From Heterocephalus glaber (Eukaryota > Chordata > Mammalia > Rodentia > Bathyergidae), in the NCBI RefSeq assembly GCF_000247695.1, contig NW_004624732.1, forward strand, positions 24,538,218 through 24,602,217: 64,000 nt of DNA, in the 5' to 3' direction. Below, one piece after another: positions 10,566-22,679 of the stretch. The notes beneath the pieces were generated by a model, which did not search any database, had not been told where the DNA came from, and saw only the letters and a list, made by a program, of their open reading frames with translations. The first letter of the stretch is position 1; each line of letters starts with the position of its first letter. The translations under genes were made by a program, and so were the position numbers.

Positions 10566-12980
10566 GGTTCGGACCTCAGCCTGCACCATTTGCTGGGGAC
10601 AAACCAGAGGCACTGTATGAGAAGGATATCAGCTGAAATTCTTCAGGAAACAGTTTCTGAGATCCTCAAAGTTGTCCTGCATCCCCCATCCCCTACCTTC
10701 TATGCTTCTCGGTGGGGCCCTGGGAACTGGGAGTTCTGAAACCCCACTACCTTTTTCTCTAGCCAAGGTTAGTAGGATTTCCTGTTCTGTGAAAGTCAGG
10801 TGTCTGAAGCCATGGAAGAAAGCAATCCTGTGGAATGCAGGGAGCCTGCCCTCAGCTGCTGGGCCCCCAGCAAAGCATCTTCTTCTCTTCTAGATTACAT
10901 TTGGGGAGAGCACAGTGCCTACCTACTGCATCCATGGTCTGTGCCAACTCTCTGGGAGAACAAGAGCGGTACCCACTAGGCCCACGCAGTAGTGATGAGG
11001 CTGCCAGGTCTCTCCACCATGTTTGTGCTCCCCCCAGCATCATTCTTCACAGCCACCTCGTCCCTGCACCCCCACTTCATTCTTGGGCTCAGCCATGGAG
11101 TTTCACAAGTCTCTTCTCAGTCTCTGCACTTGAGAAATGTTAGTTGAATGCCCTTTGTATGCCAGGCGCCTCTCCACAGGGACATGTAGAGGTTGAAACC
11201 CAGCTTCTCCTCTTGGGATTTGTCTTCCTGTTAGCCTTGCCCCTCAGCCCTTGGCCTCTTACAGGCTAGGGTTTTGCTTCCTTCTTCACAATGATGCTCT
11301 GGACTATTGCTCTTGCTTTAACGTCCTTACAGCTCTGGGTGAAGTGTCACCAAAGCCGTCTAATTTCTGGGAAGCTAGGCCTTTGCTCATCTGTCTTTTG
11401 TGCTCTGATTATATCCCAGACCTATAAGCATAATCTTAATTTGTGCTAGACCAATTCCTCTAAAGCATAGCCACCCTAGGGGATTAACCAAGTACCAGGC
11501 TTTGTAATGCTGCTGGCAGAGCCAGGGCTGTTTTCTCAAGCAATACATGTCCTCATCTCCCCCATCCTAAATTCAATGGAGACACATCTTTCCATCTGGA
11601 CCCTGTCCTATCCACTCTGAAAATGCGGTCTCCAAGGTCAACTCCATCTCCCTTCTCTCAGCCATCCTGAGTCTGTGTCCGCTAAACCTCTTTTATGGGT
11701 AACGGAACCATTTTCAACCCTAAGACAGCCTCATGTGTCTGCCTCCCTTGCCATAGTGACCTCCTCCTCCGCACTGACCTCACCCTTGATGCTTCTGTGC
11801 TACTACCTGCTCTTCCCTTCCCTGACCACACCTTAATCTTCCTGGGAAATGCATCAAGTGCTCAGATTACAGTTGGAAAGACTGAACTCAGAGACTATAA
11901 GCTGTCACTGGTCACGAAGCTGGGAAGTAGGGGGTGAATGAGATCTCTGTGGAGTCGAATGAAATCTCTCCCCAGCTCTTACCTTACAAGACAGCTGACT
12001 CCCTCTCCTGAGCAACAAGCTGGCCACCAACATCATACTGGGACCAGGGGAGCCCATTTCGAAACCTCCATGAACCCTTTTCTCCCCTGGGCTACACATC
12101 TGCAAGACGCGTCTCTAACCAATGCAAACCATGAATCACTTTCCCCCGCCCTAAGCTGCACATCTCATTCCTTCAGAAGCCATTCAGGGTGCTTTTCCAT
12201 GATGGGTCTGTTGCTATTTGCTCTCTTTCCCCTTGGGCTGCTGATTTCATGCTCACTGTAGGAGTGCTTTAGCATTTAAGGAAACACACCCTTTACCATA
12301 TGTGTTGCAAATATTTTTTCTAGTTTTTTTATATAGTAGGATTTTAATATCATACTCAGTTGAATTCTCAATATTTGTTCTGTGTCTTGACATTTAATTT
12401 CAACTTGGTCAGCTTCTTTCTGCAATGGTCGTCTAAGTTGTGGGGGTGCAAGGCCTCCCATGCCCTGCCTGAAGCTTTCTAGGTGGACATTGTCCACCTC
12501 TGCTCAGCTTGGTAGTGAGAGGAAAGCCAGTCTTTCTGTTAAAGCTGCCTTCAGCTTCCTCCCAAACGGGGCAGCTCGCATGTGAGCCAGGCAGTCTGTG
12601 ACTGTGCATCTGCTCAGGGCAGCCCAGGGCCACAGCAGCAGCGAGCCCTAGGACACCAAGCTTAGCGGGGAGGAGCAGAAGGAATTCGGGAGAGTCTGAC
12701 TACTCCCAGGAGTAGGGGCATTCCATTGCAGGTAGCAAAGAGTATGGTGTGCAAGAGAACCATCTGTTTGCAGGACAATCAGGTATCTACCTTGACTGGA
12801 AACTTTGGGACAGGTTCCTAGGAAGGAAAAAAGCAGAAGAGTGGGGAGAATAGGCAGACAGCAGGGGTCCTGCCTGGGCTCCTATGGCAGGAGCTGCGAT
12901 GCTCAGTCACTCAGCTCCGGTCAGCCCTGGGGTCCTTGGGGTCGGGGCAGCGGTGAAGGGGCTGGGCAGGAGCTTGGCAG
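10566..12980. other. No recognised gene; single-copy-looking stretch
   Basis: About 2.4 kb with no exon-like frame. Several frames of 60-110 residues overlap on both strands with no family resemblance. An AT-rich patch at about 12290-12400 could be an old L1 remnant. Confidence 0.4.
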
Positions 12981-12984
12981 GTCT

Positions 12985-13130
12985 GGTGATGCCCTAATTA
13001 AGCCGCGGATACATTTCCCATCCCAACTGTCAACCGCGCGCTGTGCAAGCCAGGAATGAATATTCCCAAAGCGCCAACAGAAGGAAGTGCTTCATAAAAA
13101 CGGAGCCCGAGGGCGTGAAGGGAAAACAAG
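12985..13130. promoter_or_regulatory. Candidate conserved non-coding element
   Basis: Homeodomain-type CTAATTA at 12994-13000 is followed by a paired GGAATG...ATTCC arrangement at about 13053-13065, compatible with two TEAD half sites, and 'acagaaggaagtgcttc' with an ETS-like GGAAG. It sits at the left shoulder of a CpG-rich block. Conservation is inferred from texture. Confidence 0.45.
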
Positions 13131-13345
13131 CCCTGTTCACACGCAGGCAGCGGCATCCGCTCGGCACAGTCCCCGAGGAGGCGGAAACGCAGGCTGCCGC
13201 GCCCGAGCCCCCGCGCAGATGTGGAGCCCCGGAGCGGGAGGCTCTTTTCCTGCCGGGCTCTGGTCCCCTCGGCTGCCCTCCAGGGATCCCCGGGGCCCCG
13301 CCACCCCCTCTGAGGCCCCAGGGTGGGCCCCGATGTGGCAAAGCA
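13020..13345. promoter_or_regulatory. CpG-rich block 2
   Basis: CpG-dense, GC-rich sequence. Long frames occur on both strands (13043-13522 plus, 12998-13519 minus), as expected from high GC. I see no recognisable protein domain and no clear splice donor. Confidence 0.6.
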
Positions 13346-13437
13346 GCCCGGAGCAGGTGCCTTGTCCAAGGCATTCCTCTTGGGGGACCCTTGCCCCAGC
13401 CTGGGTGGACCCCAAGTCTCTTCTTGGTTTCCTTCTC

Positions 13438-13505
13438 CGGAGATGGCGTTAATAACGCCCTGGGTGGTTATGAGGATGGAAGAGGATACATGCATGTTAT
13501 TGGCC
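13438..13505 (+). repeat. MIR tail fragment
   Basis: 'taataacgccctgggtggttatgaggatg' followed by 'gatacatgcatg' matches the MIR 3' portion. It explains the C-terminal part of the overlapping open frame. Confidence 0.6.
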
Positions 13506-14590
13506 GTCGTCGGTTTCAATAAATGACAGGAGATTTGAAGGGTAGAGAACAGAAAAGATGTTTTTAAAGAAATTTATTCTTCTCCTACTGAGGTGTTTGT
13601 TTTCTATTCTTTCCACCACAGCTGCCACAACGGCTGCAGGAACACTATCCAACAAACAGAGGTCATCCGGCATCCTCTGTGTCAACTCCCCTAGGGTTCC
13701 TGCCACCCCCCAGACACTGGCCAGGCTTCTGGGACGCCAAAGCCTCTTGGCTTGGAGCTGTCACTTTCCTTGGCTGCAGCAATTCCTGGGCACCAGGGCA
13801 CTGGCCAGGTCTAGATCTGGTAGTTCTGAGACCACCCGTTTGCTTTGCTCCCATCCCCATCGGTGTCACTGCAGAGGCTTTATTGAGGGAAACTGTTCTT
13901 GGGAACCAGATTTCTCAGGGTCCGTTCTATCTCAGGGGTCCTAGTAACACCTAGCCCACAGCAGGCCTAACTGTGCTGTTCTCTGCTGCCAACTTGCTCC
14001 CCAAAGCTCAGCATCACCTCCCTCATTGCCTGACGGCTACTCCTTTTGACTGGCAGCCACTAGGGCAGTATCTGCAAGACCCTCTGCACAAATAGCCAGC
14101 ATCTATAAAACCCCCAGGCTCACCCACTGCCGGTCAGTTCTTGAAGCAGGGCTGGCTGCAGAATTTGAAGAGCCCAGTGTAATTGAAAATGTGAAACGTT
14201 TGTGGACAAGTTAAGAATTTCAAGACAACAGGGAATTTAAAAAACCCAGAATCCTCTTCTGGGTGAAGGGTCCTGAAGACTGCACAGGTCCCCACTGGGA
14301 AGCAGCCTGCCTTGGGTAGGAGGTTGGACTCTTCTGCTGAAATATACCCTGCCCCTATCTGGGGCAATGCCTAGAATGTGTTTGTTGGCTCTCAGCTGAA
14401 GAATAACATTTCTCTTGTTAGCAAAAGCTCTGTTTTGCTAACAATCCTGAGCTTGGTGAGCTAAGAAGTGGTCATTGACCAGACAGGTCAGAGCAGCTCT
14501 AATTAAAAACAAAGGCCCTAAGCAGATTCCTCTTCAGGGTGAACCTATAAGTCACAAGCTTTTTATACCCCTGGCCTTCCTTTGGTCCTG
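13506..14590. other. No recognised gene
   Basis: About 1.1 kb. The segment 14140-14230 (GGGCTGGCTGCAGAATTTG and following) resembles a diverged interspersed repeat. Nothing else can be named. Confidence 0.4.
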
Positions 14591-14593
14591 TGT

Positions 14594-14925
14594 ATTTGTC
14601 AGCCTTCCCTTGCTGGGTCAAAACACCACACAAACATACACACACACACAGAGTGAAAAAGCATATTTTGGCTCATGGTTTCAGAGGTTTCAGTCCATGG
14701 TCAGCTGGCTCCAAGGCAGAAGCATCACGAGAACTGCTCAATTCATAGCAGCCAGGAAGCAGAGAGCAGGGGAAGAGATTGAGAGGAAGGGGCCCAAGAC
14801 CACTTAGAGTTCTGAAGGTCACCCCTCCCTGACCTACCCAGACATACCCAGAAATGTGCTTTACTAATCGCCTGGGCATTGCTCGAGCCAATCACCTTGA
14901 CAGTCAAGATTAACCATCACATCAG
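14594..14925 (-). mobile_element. ERVL-MaLR solo LTR (rodent type)
   Basis: Reverse-strand signature: 'gtcagccttcccttgctgggtcaaaa' at the outer end, 'ttggctcatggtttcagaggtttcagtccatgg' and 'catagcagccaggaagcagag'. The same signature recurs at 30845, 32396 and 43213. A short CA run lies at about 14637-14651. No internal retroviral sequence is attached, so it is a solo LTR. Confidence 0.75.
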
Positions 14926-14929
14926 TTAA

Positions 14930-15445
14930 TCAGACCTTTCTTTCTGTGACTATTTATTGAGCATCTACTGTGTGTAAGCCTTGAGCAAAGCTCTAAAGAT
15001 ATAGCAATGACCAGTGCAGATAAAGTCTCTGCCCTCCAGGGCTGGCCCCGTGTCATTGTACAGGGGAAGACAGATAATAATTGTAAATAAGGAGATGGAT
15101 GTATCGTATAATGCCAGATAGTGCTCACTGTTATCTGTGCCAAAAAGGGGGGGCAGATTAAGGGGATAGAAAGTGAGATGTGGTACTAGAGAGTAGTCAG
15201 GGAGGTCTCTCAGAAGTGGAGGCCTTTGAGTAGACACCTGGGTGAAGTGAAGAGTGACCCACACCAAGACCAGGGAACCATATGCTCCAGGAAGAGGGAA
15301 GGGCAAGTCCAAAGGCCCAGAGGTGGGAAAATGACTGGCAAGTGAAGCCAGAGGACAGACAAGTGGGATAGGAAGAGACAAGATCAGAGAGGTGGGGCTC
15401 CCAAGGCAGGCAGGGCCTTGTCATCTCTGAGGAGCCTGGGTCTGG
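14930..15445. repeat. Ancient interspersed repeat (L2-type start, long unit)
   Basis: Begins with 'tatttattgagcatctactgtgtg' and continues through 'gtctctgccctccagggct', 'agacagataataat', 'gggaggtctctcagaagtggaggcctttga', 'caagtccaaaggcccagaggtggg' and 'agggccttgtcat'. This long mammalian repeat is familiar in this order. A further part of the same unit occurs at about 31168-31590. Confidence 0.7.
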
Positions 15446-15796
15446 TAATGGTCAGCTAGAAGGCAAGAACTCATTAGTGTCATCCACAACAGGCTGTCTT
15501 TTCCTGTCCCAAGGTGACTCCCAAGCTACTTCTTTCCACAGCATGGAGATACATTCAGCCATGCCTCTTGCAGCCATGGCAGGACATTGGGGACAAGGGA
15601 ATGAAAAGGTGCTGGACATGAATCTCTGCTGTAGTGTCTGCTTTTGGCCCATTGCTTGCACTCTCCAACTATGCCTCCTTTATAGCACGCTCTAGCTTTG
15701 TCAGAAGGAGGCCCAGCACACAATGGTTACTCCGGAAACAGCTACAACTATTGCCCATTACCTTCTCCAGAGGACACACTATTGGTTGTAGGTTAC
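15446..15796. other. No recognised feature
   Basis: About 350 bases with no nameable repeat, exon or motif cluster. Confidence 0.4.
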
Positions 15797-15890
15797 TGTT
15801 TTTGGTGGTGGGGATGGAACTTGGGGCCTCACATATACTCAGCTAAGCACATGTTCCACCACTGCCTGAGTTATATCCACAGCCCCTGCT
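15797..15890 (-). mobile_element. ID-type SINE, diverged
   Basis: The reverse strand gives an ID-like order of GGGGCTGTGGATATAACTCAGG and a degenerate B box. Flanking CTATTGG repeats at 15779-15785 and 15891-15897 are a likely target-site duplication. Confidence 0.75.
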
Positions 15891-16064
15891 CTATTGGCTT
15901 TAATCCCAGCATGACTAGAATTCTAATGCCTCACCCTCTCAAGGAACAATGCTGTTTTGTCGTGTGTGCATGGTCTTCACATTTCCTTTCTGAGGGGTAA
16001 AAGGAACATTTGTCAGTAACCTCTTGCCTGGCACCTAGTACACAGGATTCCATGTCATCACCCT

Positions 16065-16182
16065 GAAAGTCTACTGTCCCATTACATGGTCAAGGAAACT
16101 GCAGAGCTCAGAGGGCCTCAGGCACGAAGGGACATAGCTTGTAAGTGGCTCTCCCAGCACTCTGGTCCAGGCAGGCCTATGG
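16065..16182 (-). repeat. MIR SINE fragment
   Basis: 'gtcaaggaaactgcagagctcagagggcc' followed by 'gggacatagcttgtaagtggc' reproduces the MIR antisense core. Confidence 0.6.
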
Positions 16183-16299
16183 CCAGCCTGGTGGAGCCAG
16201 GGCTACTTGGCCTTCTTTGATCACATGGCTTTTCCAAGAAAGAAACCATTATTAGGCCCAATAACAGTCCCTACTCCATAAGTTTATTATGAAAAAAAA

Positions 16300-16375
16300 G
16301 AGATAAACCATGCACGTTCCTAAGACAATCCCTGGCACACAGTAACTACTTAAATAATATCTTATTATTTGAAAG
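16300..16375 (+). repeat. L2/MIR 3' end fragment
   Basis: 'ccctggcacacagtaactacttaaataatatc' matches the shared L2/MIR terminal motif 'cctggcacatagtaggcactcaataaa'. Confidence 0.55.
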
Positions 16376-17080
16376 TCACCCAGCATTTTCTTAGTGATGC
16401 TTTCTAAATCAGACCATCTAAGCCCAGCCTTCTCTGGTCTGCCTCAAAGGTAGGTGGTAGCATGGCTGTGGGGTCTCTCTTCTGGGCCATATTGTGTTTT
16501 CTGCAGATGACACAACAATATATCCCCCTGGGCTTTCCCTTCTGTATGGAGAATTGGCACTCCTGTCAAGAAGTGGAGTTGAGTTCTCCTCCCCTTGGAC
16601 CTGGGGCTTGAAGTGATAGGCATGATCAGAAAAGACTATGCATGGATGAAGTTCAAGTGTCCTGGCATCTTCCCCTGGTGAGCCCCTGAGCAGGAGCCAG
16701 TTGTGCCAGCTCACCAGTGAGGTCAAATTGGACCACTCGGTAGCCCATGCCCTCATTCCATGCTGAAAAACCATCTGGCAAAGTCCTGACTAAGTCAGTG
16801 GGAGCCACAGCATCTGCTGAAGCCTGCTGGGGGGCCCCAGTGCACCCACAAGGGATCTGACCTGAACAGATCCTGTACTTGGTGCTGGTAGATGACCTCA
16901 GGAAGCCCCAGCCTGCTGCTCTCTACAGCTGCTGGCAGAGGCAGAGGTGGGAGGCTCATTAATCTCACGGTGCCCTGCTGGGATGGCAGGGACTGGCAGC
17001 CCCTAACCTGGGGCAAGCAGGCAAGGAGAAAGATTGAGGGTCAGGTGCCCTTCGCACTGGCCACAGTGACCTCTGCCACT
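16376..17080. other. No recognised gene
   Basis: About 700 bases, GC-moderate. The frame at 16418-16774 minus has no family resemblance. The segment 16930-16985 contains CTCATTAATCTCAC, a homeodomain-like site. Confidence 0.4.
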
Positions 17081-17081
17081 G

Positions 17082-17440
17082 CTGCAGTTTGGATCTGGAA
17101 TGCCTCCAGAGACTCATGTGATAAATAAAGCCTTGGTTGTCAGCCAGTATACTATCTGAAAATGGTGGAACCTTTTGGGGTGGGACTAGGGGAAGAAGTT
17201 AGGTCATAGGGGGTTCCTTGGAGAGGACTTTGAGACCACAGCCCCTTTGCCTCTATCTCTGCTTCCTGTCTGCCATGAATTAAGCACCAACCATGATGTA
17301 CTTTGCTACCATAGGCCAAAGTAACTGGGCCAAGCATCCATGGGCTGAAACCTCTGAAATCATGAGCCAAAATAAGTTGTCCTTTGAAGCTGATTTTCTC
17401 AGGTATCTTATCACAGTGAAAGAAAGCTGACTAAAACAAC
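17082..17440 (+). mobile_element. ERVL-MaLR solo LTR
   Basis: Starts with 'tgcagtttggatctggaatgcctcc', passes 'gtggaaccttttggggtggg', 'gctgccatgaatta'-like text and 'gggctgaaacctctgaaatcatgagcc', and ends at a polyadenylation-like AATAAG followed by 'gctgactaaaacaa'. This is the standard order for a MaLR LTR in plus orientation. Confidence 0.85.
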
Positions 17441-19340
17441 CAGTTAGTGTTGCTCCAAATTGCTCTGACCTAGACCCCTTTCCCTTCTTCCTGGTGCCAT
17501 GGAAGGGAGTGAGTAGGCCATCAAGAGTGAGGTGTCTCCAGGAGAGTCATGCTATGTGCTATGGGGTGGGGAGAGGGCATGGGGTGCATAAGGTTTTTCT
17601 GGTGCATTCCTCTGGTCCACCTAGGGGTGTCAAAGCACCTAGATGAAGCAGAACCCTCACAGGACACCCAGAGACTCACCCTTCTCTGTGATGATAATGA
17701 GGAGGGAGGTTTTGGATGTGAGGGTGCACCCAGTCCAGCATACTGGGTACTAACCTCTAACTTCTCCTTTTGATGTTACTATTTGCACCCCCTGAAAAAG
17801 GTCTCAATGTGAGGGGTTCCCAGAGGGGCTCCCAGGTGCCAGTCTCTGTGTGTGCATTCATTAGCTGAACATTCATTCATCCGTCAAGGAGCACTGAGCA
17901 CCCAAAAGCAGCCAGGCCTTTCTGAGACCTGAGGTGCCAAGATAAACAGGGCTTGGCCTGCAAATGTGTCTGTCTCCCTCCAACTTTGGGCTCAGTGGTG
18001 CCATGTGGGGACCCTGACACTGTCATGGCACTGTAGGAGAGGGAAGTTCCATGCCATAGACATTGGTAGACACTAACTGTCAGGCTTCCCAGGCCCCTCC
18101 CAAGAACTGGCTCATGGCTGGGCATGGGTGCTTTCCTCAACAGCTCTGAGTCTCACTGTGGGGTCTGATCTTATGTGGCTTTCACAAACCCAGGTCCTCA
18201 GCACTAGGGGTGAGATGGGCCAGGCTTACCAGGCAGGTATTCTCTCTTGCTCATACCAATGACTGGTCACACAAATCCAGGTTCCGTCCTCCTGTCTCAG
18301 GCAGTACCAGGTCTGCAGCCTTCCTCTCTTTTCATAGTTGGCCAAACCAAGGCCTCTGAAGGTCAAAGGCCTTGTTGAAGTCTGTCAATTGGGTGGAGCA
18401 GAGATGCAAGTCAATCCCAGAGGGATTAGGTCCAGACCTCTCACTGTCCTAGAGGCTCCAAAAGCTCAGAGCAGGGAGGGGTTGCCCACAACAGGTAGAG
18501 GTAGAGGTGGGGCAGCAATCCGCACCCTGACCACTAGCCAGTGCATCCTGTCCACCCCTTCCCCACCCCTGGGATCCTTTCGCAGCAGTCTCTATCTCTC
18601 ACAGAGACCCCAGGGTGTGGTCTACAATCCTCTTGCTGCGTGGTGGGTTTGTACATGGAGTCAGAGGAGGGGATCCCCCCCAGCTCTGTCCCTGACCTCA
18701 GGGCCACTGCTTGGAGGAATGCCTACCAGTCCACTTGTTAGGGATTTTGGCATAGCCCTTGCACTTTGCACTCTGCTTATCTGCTCATGGGGTCATTGCT
18801 AGCTGTTTAGATAGATACTGTTTTCCTGTTGTTTAAAGTTTTGCATTTTGCCCTGTATTTTGGGTCTTGACAGGAGAAGCTGAGGTCAGGAGGCAGCTTG
18901 GACCTGCCAGCAGCTCCTAGGAAAGGAGTGGCTTGGAACAGAGAATGGATCTACTGAGATTCTTCTAGACACTTCTGTTTGCTTCATCCATATTCATATG
19001 AATATACAGCTCTCTTTCATATTCAGGTCTGCCCTTCCTGAGTGCCAGTCTCCTGCTAGGCACCTCCATCCAGGTCTGAGAAGCATGAAGGTGAATCTGC
19101 ACAATGTGTGGCAAAGCCTGCTGCTGTCTTACCAAAGCTTGTTCCCACCTCTATCCAGGTGCACTTTGAGAGCTATAGCTCTTGGCATGCACTGCAGTTA
19201 GATGAGGTCAAGGGGACAGTTTTGGCCAATGGGGCATAAGCAAAAGAGATGTACACCACTTACCAAACCTGATTGATGATTCTTCCTCTGTGGCCTCTTT
19301 TTCTATGGCTTCCATCCAGAATCAGAGGATCTGGTGGACA
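17441..19340. other. No recognised gene
   Basis: About 1.9 kb. A short L2/MIR-like motif 'attcattcatccgtcaaggagcactgagc' lies at about 17870-17900. Frames at 18338-18802 plus and 17877-18140 minus overlap nothing recognisable. Confidence 0.4.
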
Positions 19341-19344
19341 GTGT

Positions 19345-19510
19345 CAAGGCCATGCTATCCAAGATGGCAGCCACTGGATGCAGGCAGCTACCTAGATTGG
19401 TGAAATCAAGTAAAATTTAAAACCCAGCTCTTCTGTCACATTTGTAATGTTTGATAGCCACATGTGCACAGAAATCACAGAACATTCTATTGAAAGGTGC
19501 TGCTCCAAGG
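19345..19510. repeat. Non-autonomous hAT-type DNA transposon relic
   Basis: 'catgctatccaagatggcagccactgg', 'taaaatttaaaacccagctcttc', 'gtttgatagccacatgtg' and 'agaacattctattgaaaggtgctg' appear in the order found in a common MER-class element carrying 'gtggctagtggctacc'. The exact MER name is uncertain. Confidence 0.5.
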
Positions 19511-19539
19511 CCCTTGGAATAATCCCCTGGAAAGGAGGT

Positions 19540-19780
19540 TACCTCAGCTAAGTGAGCCTCAGCGCTTTTTGAGCTCTGATAAACTCATTTGCATAGTGCC
19601 AATTCACTAACACACCCATTTGCATGTTAAGTGGGATCAGAGCGCGAGGCTAAGCCACACAACAGCTAGCAGTGAATTTTTGGAGCAATCCACAGGAGCT
19701 GAGGGTGCTACTGGGCATTATTTTCAGGGTGGGGAGATTTACTGTCCTATATTTGGGGAACAGAGATCATCTGTGTTGAG
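19540..19780. repeat. Local duplicate module B, copy 1
   Basis: Matches 20803-21127 in the same order: CTCAGCTAA(G/A)TGAGCCT, GAGCTCTGATA, TGCCAATTCACTAACACACC, GAGGCTAAGCCACAC, CATTATTTTCAGGGTG. By eye, identity is about 85% over the central 195 bases. The module contains ATTTGCAT twice in this copy. Confidence 0.75.
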
Positions 19781-19898
19781 CTTTGTGTGAGGGAGAAATC
19801 AATTTCCTGTACTGAGTTGATCTGGAAGGTTGTTGCTGTAACTAATAACGATTTCTTGGCCTGGAGGAACTTTCTATTTAATGGAGGGGATAGACAAT

Positions 19899-20212
19899 GG
19901 TTTAACTTATGATTTTTGACTTTAAAATGGGGCAAAAATGATTCACATTCAGTAAAAACCATACATAGAATTTTGATCTTTTCCCAGGGTAGTGATATAG
20001 AATAACCTTTCTACTTTCCACCTTCAGAACAGTAGTCAATAAATCCCATGAGAGATAAAACACTGCATTCTACGATAAGCCGAATCTTAGCTGATTTCAT
20101 CCAGCTGTCGGCAAATGGAAGTATCTGCACATGTTGAAGGCAGGTTAGGCTGAGCTGTGATGTTTGGTAGGTCAGGTGTATTAAATACATTTTTCACTTA
20201 ATGGTGTTTTTA
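19899..20212. repeat. Tigger-type (TcMar) DNA transposon relic, copy 1
   Basis: 'gtttaacttatgatttttgacttt' at the left end, 'attttgatcttttcccagggtagtgata' inside and 'ggtaggtcaggtgtattaaatacatttttcactta' at the right end. The same family recurs at 60994-61330. This follows the ends of a palindromic Tigger-related MER element. No transposase is present. Confidence 0.65.
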
Positions 20213-20562
20213 GCTTCCCCTGGATCTATCTGCATGCAACCCCAATCACAAGTCCAGGGGCGTCTGTCATACCTGAGCCCCTGTGTGGTATCCTCATGGT
20301 CAAACAACAGAGAGTTGAGCCAAGGCAGGATGGCGAGAAGCATTTTGCCTGCTCCTCTCCTGAGCTTCCTGACATCTACTCTCCCTCCTTCCGCACCAAG
20401 GGCTCCCCCTGTTCTCTTCCTTCTCTCTGGCAGTCATAGGAAATAGCCCCTGGTCCTTCTTTGGGGCAGTGGGCCCCACTATCAGTGCAGGGGGTGGGGG
20501 ATGCTGCTGATCCATTGCTAAGGGGTGGTGCATGAGGCCAATCCATTTCCTTTGCTCAGAAT

Positions 20563-20564
20563 GC

Positions 20565-20604
<40 letters not shown>

Positions 20605-20635
20605 TGTGGTGGTGGTTGTGGTGGTGTTATAGGGG
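20563..20635. repeat. (GT)n microsatellite plus GGT-rich tail
   Basis: A run of about 20 GT units is followed by imprecise GTGGTGGTGGTT units. Confidence 0.95.
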
Positions 20636-20802
20636 ATTGTGATAAGGACCTCTTCTGTCTCAGGGAAAAAGCCCAAGCAGCAAGTGGGAAGTAAGCCTGG
20701 AGCTGGAGGTGTTTGGTCTTCTTAGACCTTGGGGAAACCCCGTAAATAAAGCAACAGAACCAAGAGATGGGCAAGTCATATGCCTCAGAGTGATAGCTTG
20801 GC

Positions 20803-21127
20803 TTCTCAGCTAAATGAGCCTTACAGCCTTTTAAAGCCTGAGCAATTTGAGCTGGAAACCTGTGACTCATTCACTCTTCCTTTAACAGGAGATTTTCTCA
20901 GGTGGAGCTCTGATACACTCATTTGCACAGTAGTGCCAATTCACTAACACACCCATTTACATGTTAAGTGTGATCAGAGCCCGAGGCTAAGCCACACGGT
21001 TGCTAACAGTGAAGTTTTGGAGCAATCAGCTGTAGCTGAGGGGGATATAGGACATTATTTTCAGGGTGAGGAGCTTTATTATCCCATATATGGGGGACAG
21101 AGAGAAGGGATGCAGGGCAATCTGTGC
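20803..21127. repeat. Local duplicate module B, copy 2
   Basis: Partner of 19540-19780, carrying an extra segment of about 70 bases (20833-20904) absent from copy 1. The right half aligns closely through 21103. Between the copies lie a Tigger relic and a GT microsatellite. Confidence 0.75.
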
Positions 21128-22679
21128 CCTCAGCCAGCCCACTGATCAATGGTAGAAGGGATGGAAGAGCCAGATCCCAAAGATGGGATGAATTGAGCTG
21201 AAAACTCTGAGTCAAAGTGGCTATGCCCTACAGAAGCCCCCTCGGCAGTCTGATGGAGACAAGTGGTCCTCACATTGGCCATCAGTCTCAGGCCAGGATG
21301 GGACCAGCTGGCCTGCAGTGAGGGATAGCCCTTTACCCCAGGTCTCCTGGGACCCAGCGCCCTTCGGGGTACACTGAGCCCTTTACAAGTCCAGTGAGGC
21401 CTCAGGATCTGGGGTTCTGGAGTGTGAGGAGAGAAGGACACAGGAAGCAGGAGGTGGAGCCCAGGCTCCTACAGGGGGACCACTGACTCATGGTGGCCTT
21501 GCACAAGTAGCTGCCATCAGAGAACTGAGCTCCAGTCCACATAAACAGGGGTTTTTATTTGTTTGGTTTTGTGTATTTTTATCTTCTATACCAGTGTGGA
21601 TAACAGGAGAAAACAGATGACACACTCAAGGTAGGGATTTGAGAGTTTAATAAAAGGACAATTTACAAACTTAAGCTCTTAAGCCTTACAAACTTAAGAC
21701 ACCAAGAAGGCTCAGTTGCACCTCTAGACCTAAAGAGAAGAGAACACAGGGGACCAGATCTCAGCTAGAGGGCCAAGAGAAGGGGGCCTCCTGATGGGCA
21801 GGAAACTCAGCTCAATAGATGGTAGTCACCCCTCTGTCCTCCTGAGGTACCCACTGACTGACACCTCTGGCCCTGGGCCTATTGATGTGGTCCTTTCTGA
21901 CTCAGCATAGGACAAGGGTAGAGGGAAGAAAGTCTAGAAGGACAAAGAGAAGCTGTCCAAGGCTACAGTGACTCAATATGCTCTGCTAGGGCCTCCACAG
22001 ATGTCATTATTTCATCCTAAAACCAACCTGAGCACTGCACAGAAGGCACCAAACTTCAAATTATTAAGCCCTATAGAGACTTTCTCACATTGTTGCTACA
22101 AACCACTGAGATGTTTAGGAGCTCAACAGACTTCAAGCTTCTCAAAGGGCAGAGACTGTTCAAAGCCACCACATCCTTCATTGTCGGTTTCAGGGTCACA
22201 AAACAGGAACCAGAGCCCTTGATTTCTTCACCCTGAGTTCTCCCAGCAGATTGATTCTAATGACAACAACACACAAGCAAAGACTGCCCGGGATAGAATC
22301 AAAGCATGGCCAGGGTTTGGAAGTTGCAGTCCAAGCCACTGAAAGGGACCATCCTGAGGTATGCTTGGGCAGAGGTCTGCGGCCTACCAGGCAGCAGCTC
22401 ATCATGTTTCCAGGAAAATGGGCATGTTGTAGCCTGGGAGCCTGGGGACCTGGCATACAGGAACCAGTGTGGCGGTGCAGGAAGCGGCAACAGGGATATT
22501 GTCCAGTGTATCAGGGCCAGAAGGGTTCCTGCAGAGCAGATAGAGAAACCAGGGTAGCCTGAGTGGCAGGTCAGGGATCTCCAGCAATCAGACGAGGATT
22601 TTTCTGTCCCTGGTGGTTATACCTAAGGATAACCAGACAAAAGCTTGAAAGCAGATGCTTGGTTTTTTTATGCTACTCT
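21128..22679. other. No recognised gene
   Basis: About 1.55 kb. The segment at about 21634-21670 ('tttgagagtttaataaaagg' and on) recalls an old LTR or LINE piece. Overlapping frames at 22196-22590 on both strands are uninformative. Confidence 0.4.

Noticed and set aside
13043..13522. A 159-codon plus frame as a first exon
   Set aside because: Its end lies in a MIR fragment, there is no clear donor site, and the opposite strand has an equally long frame.
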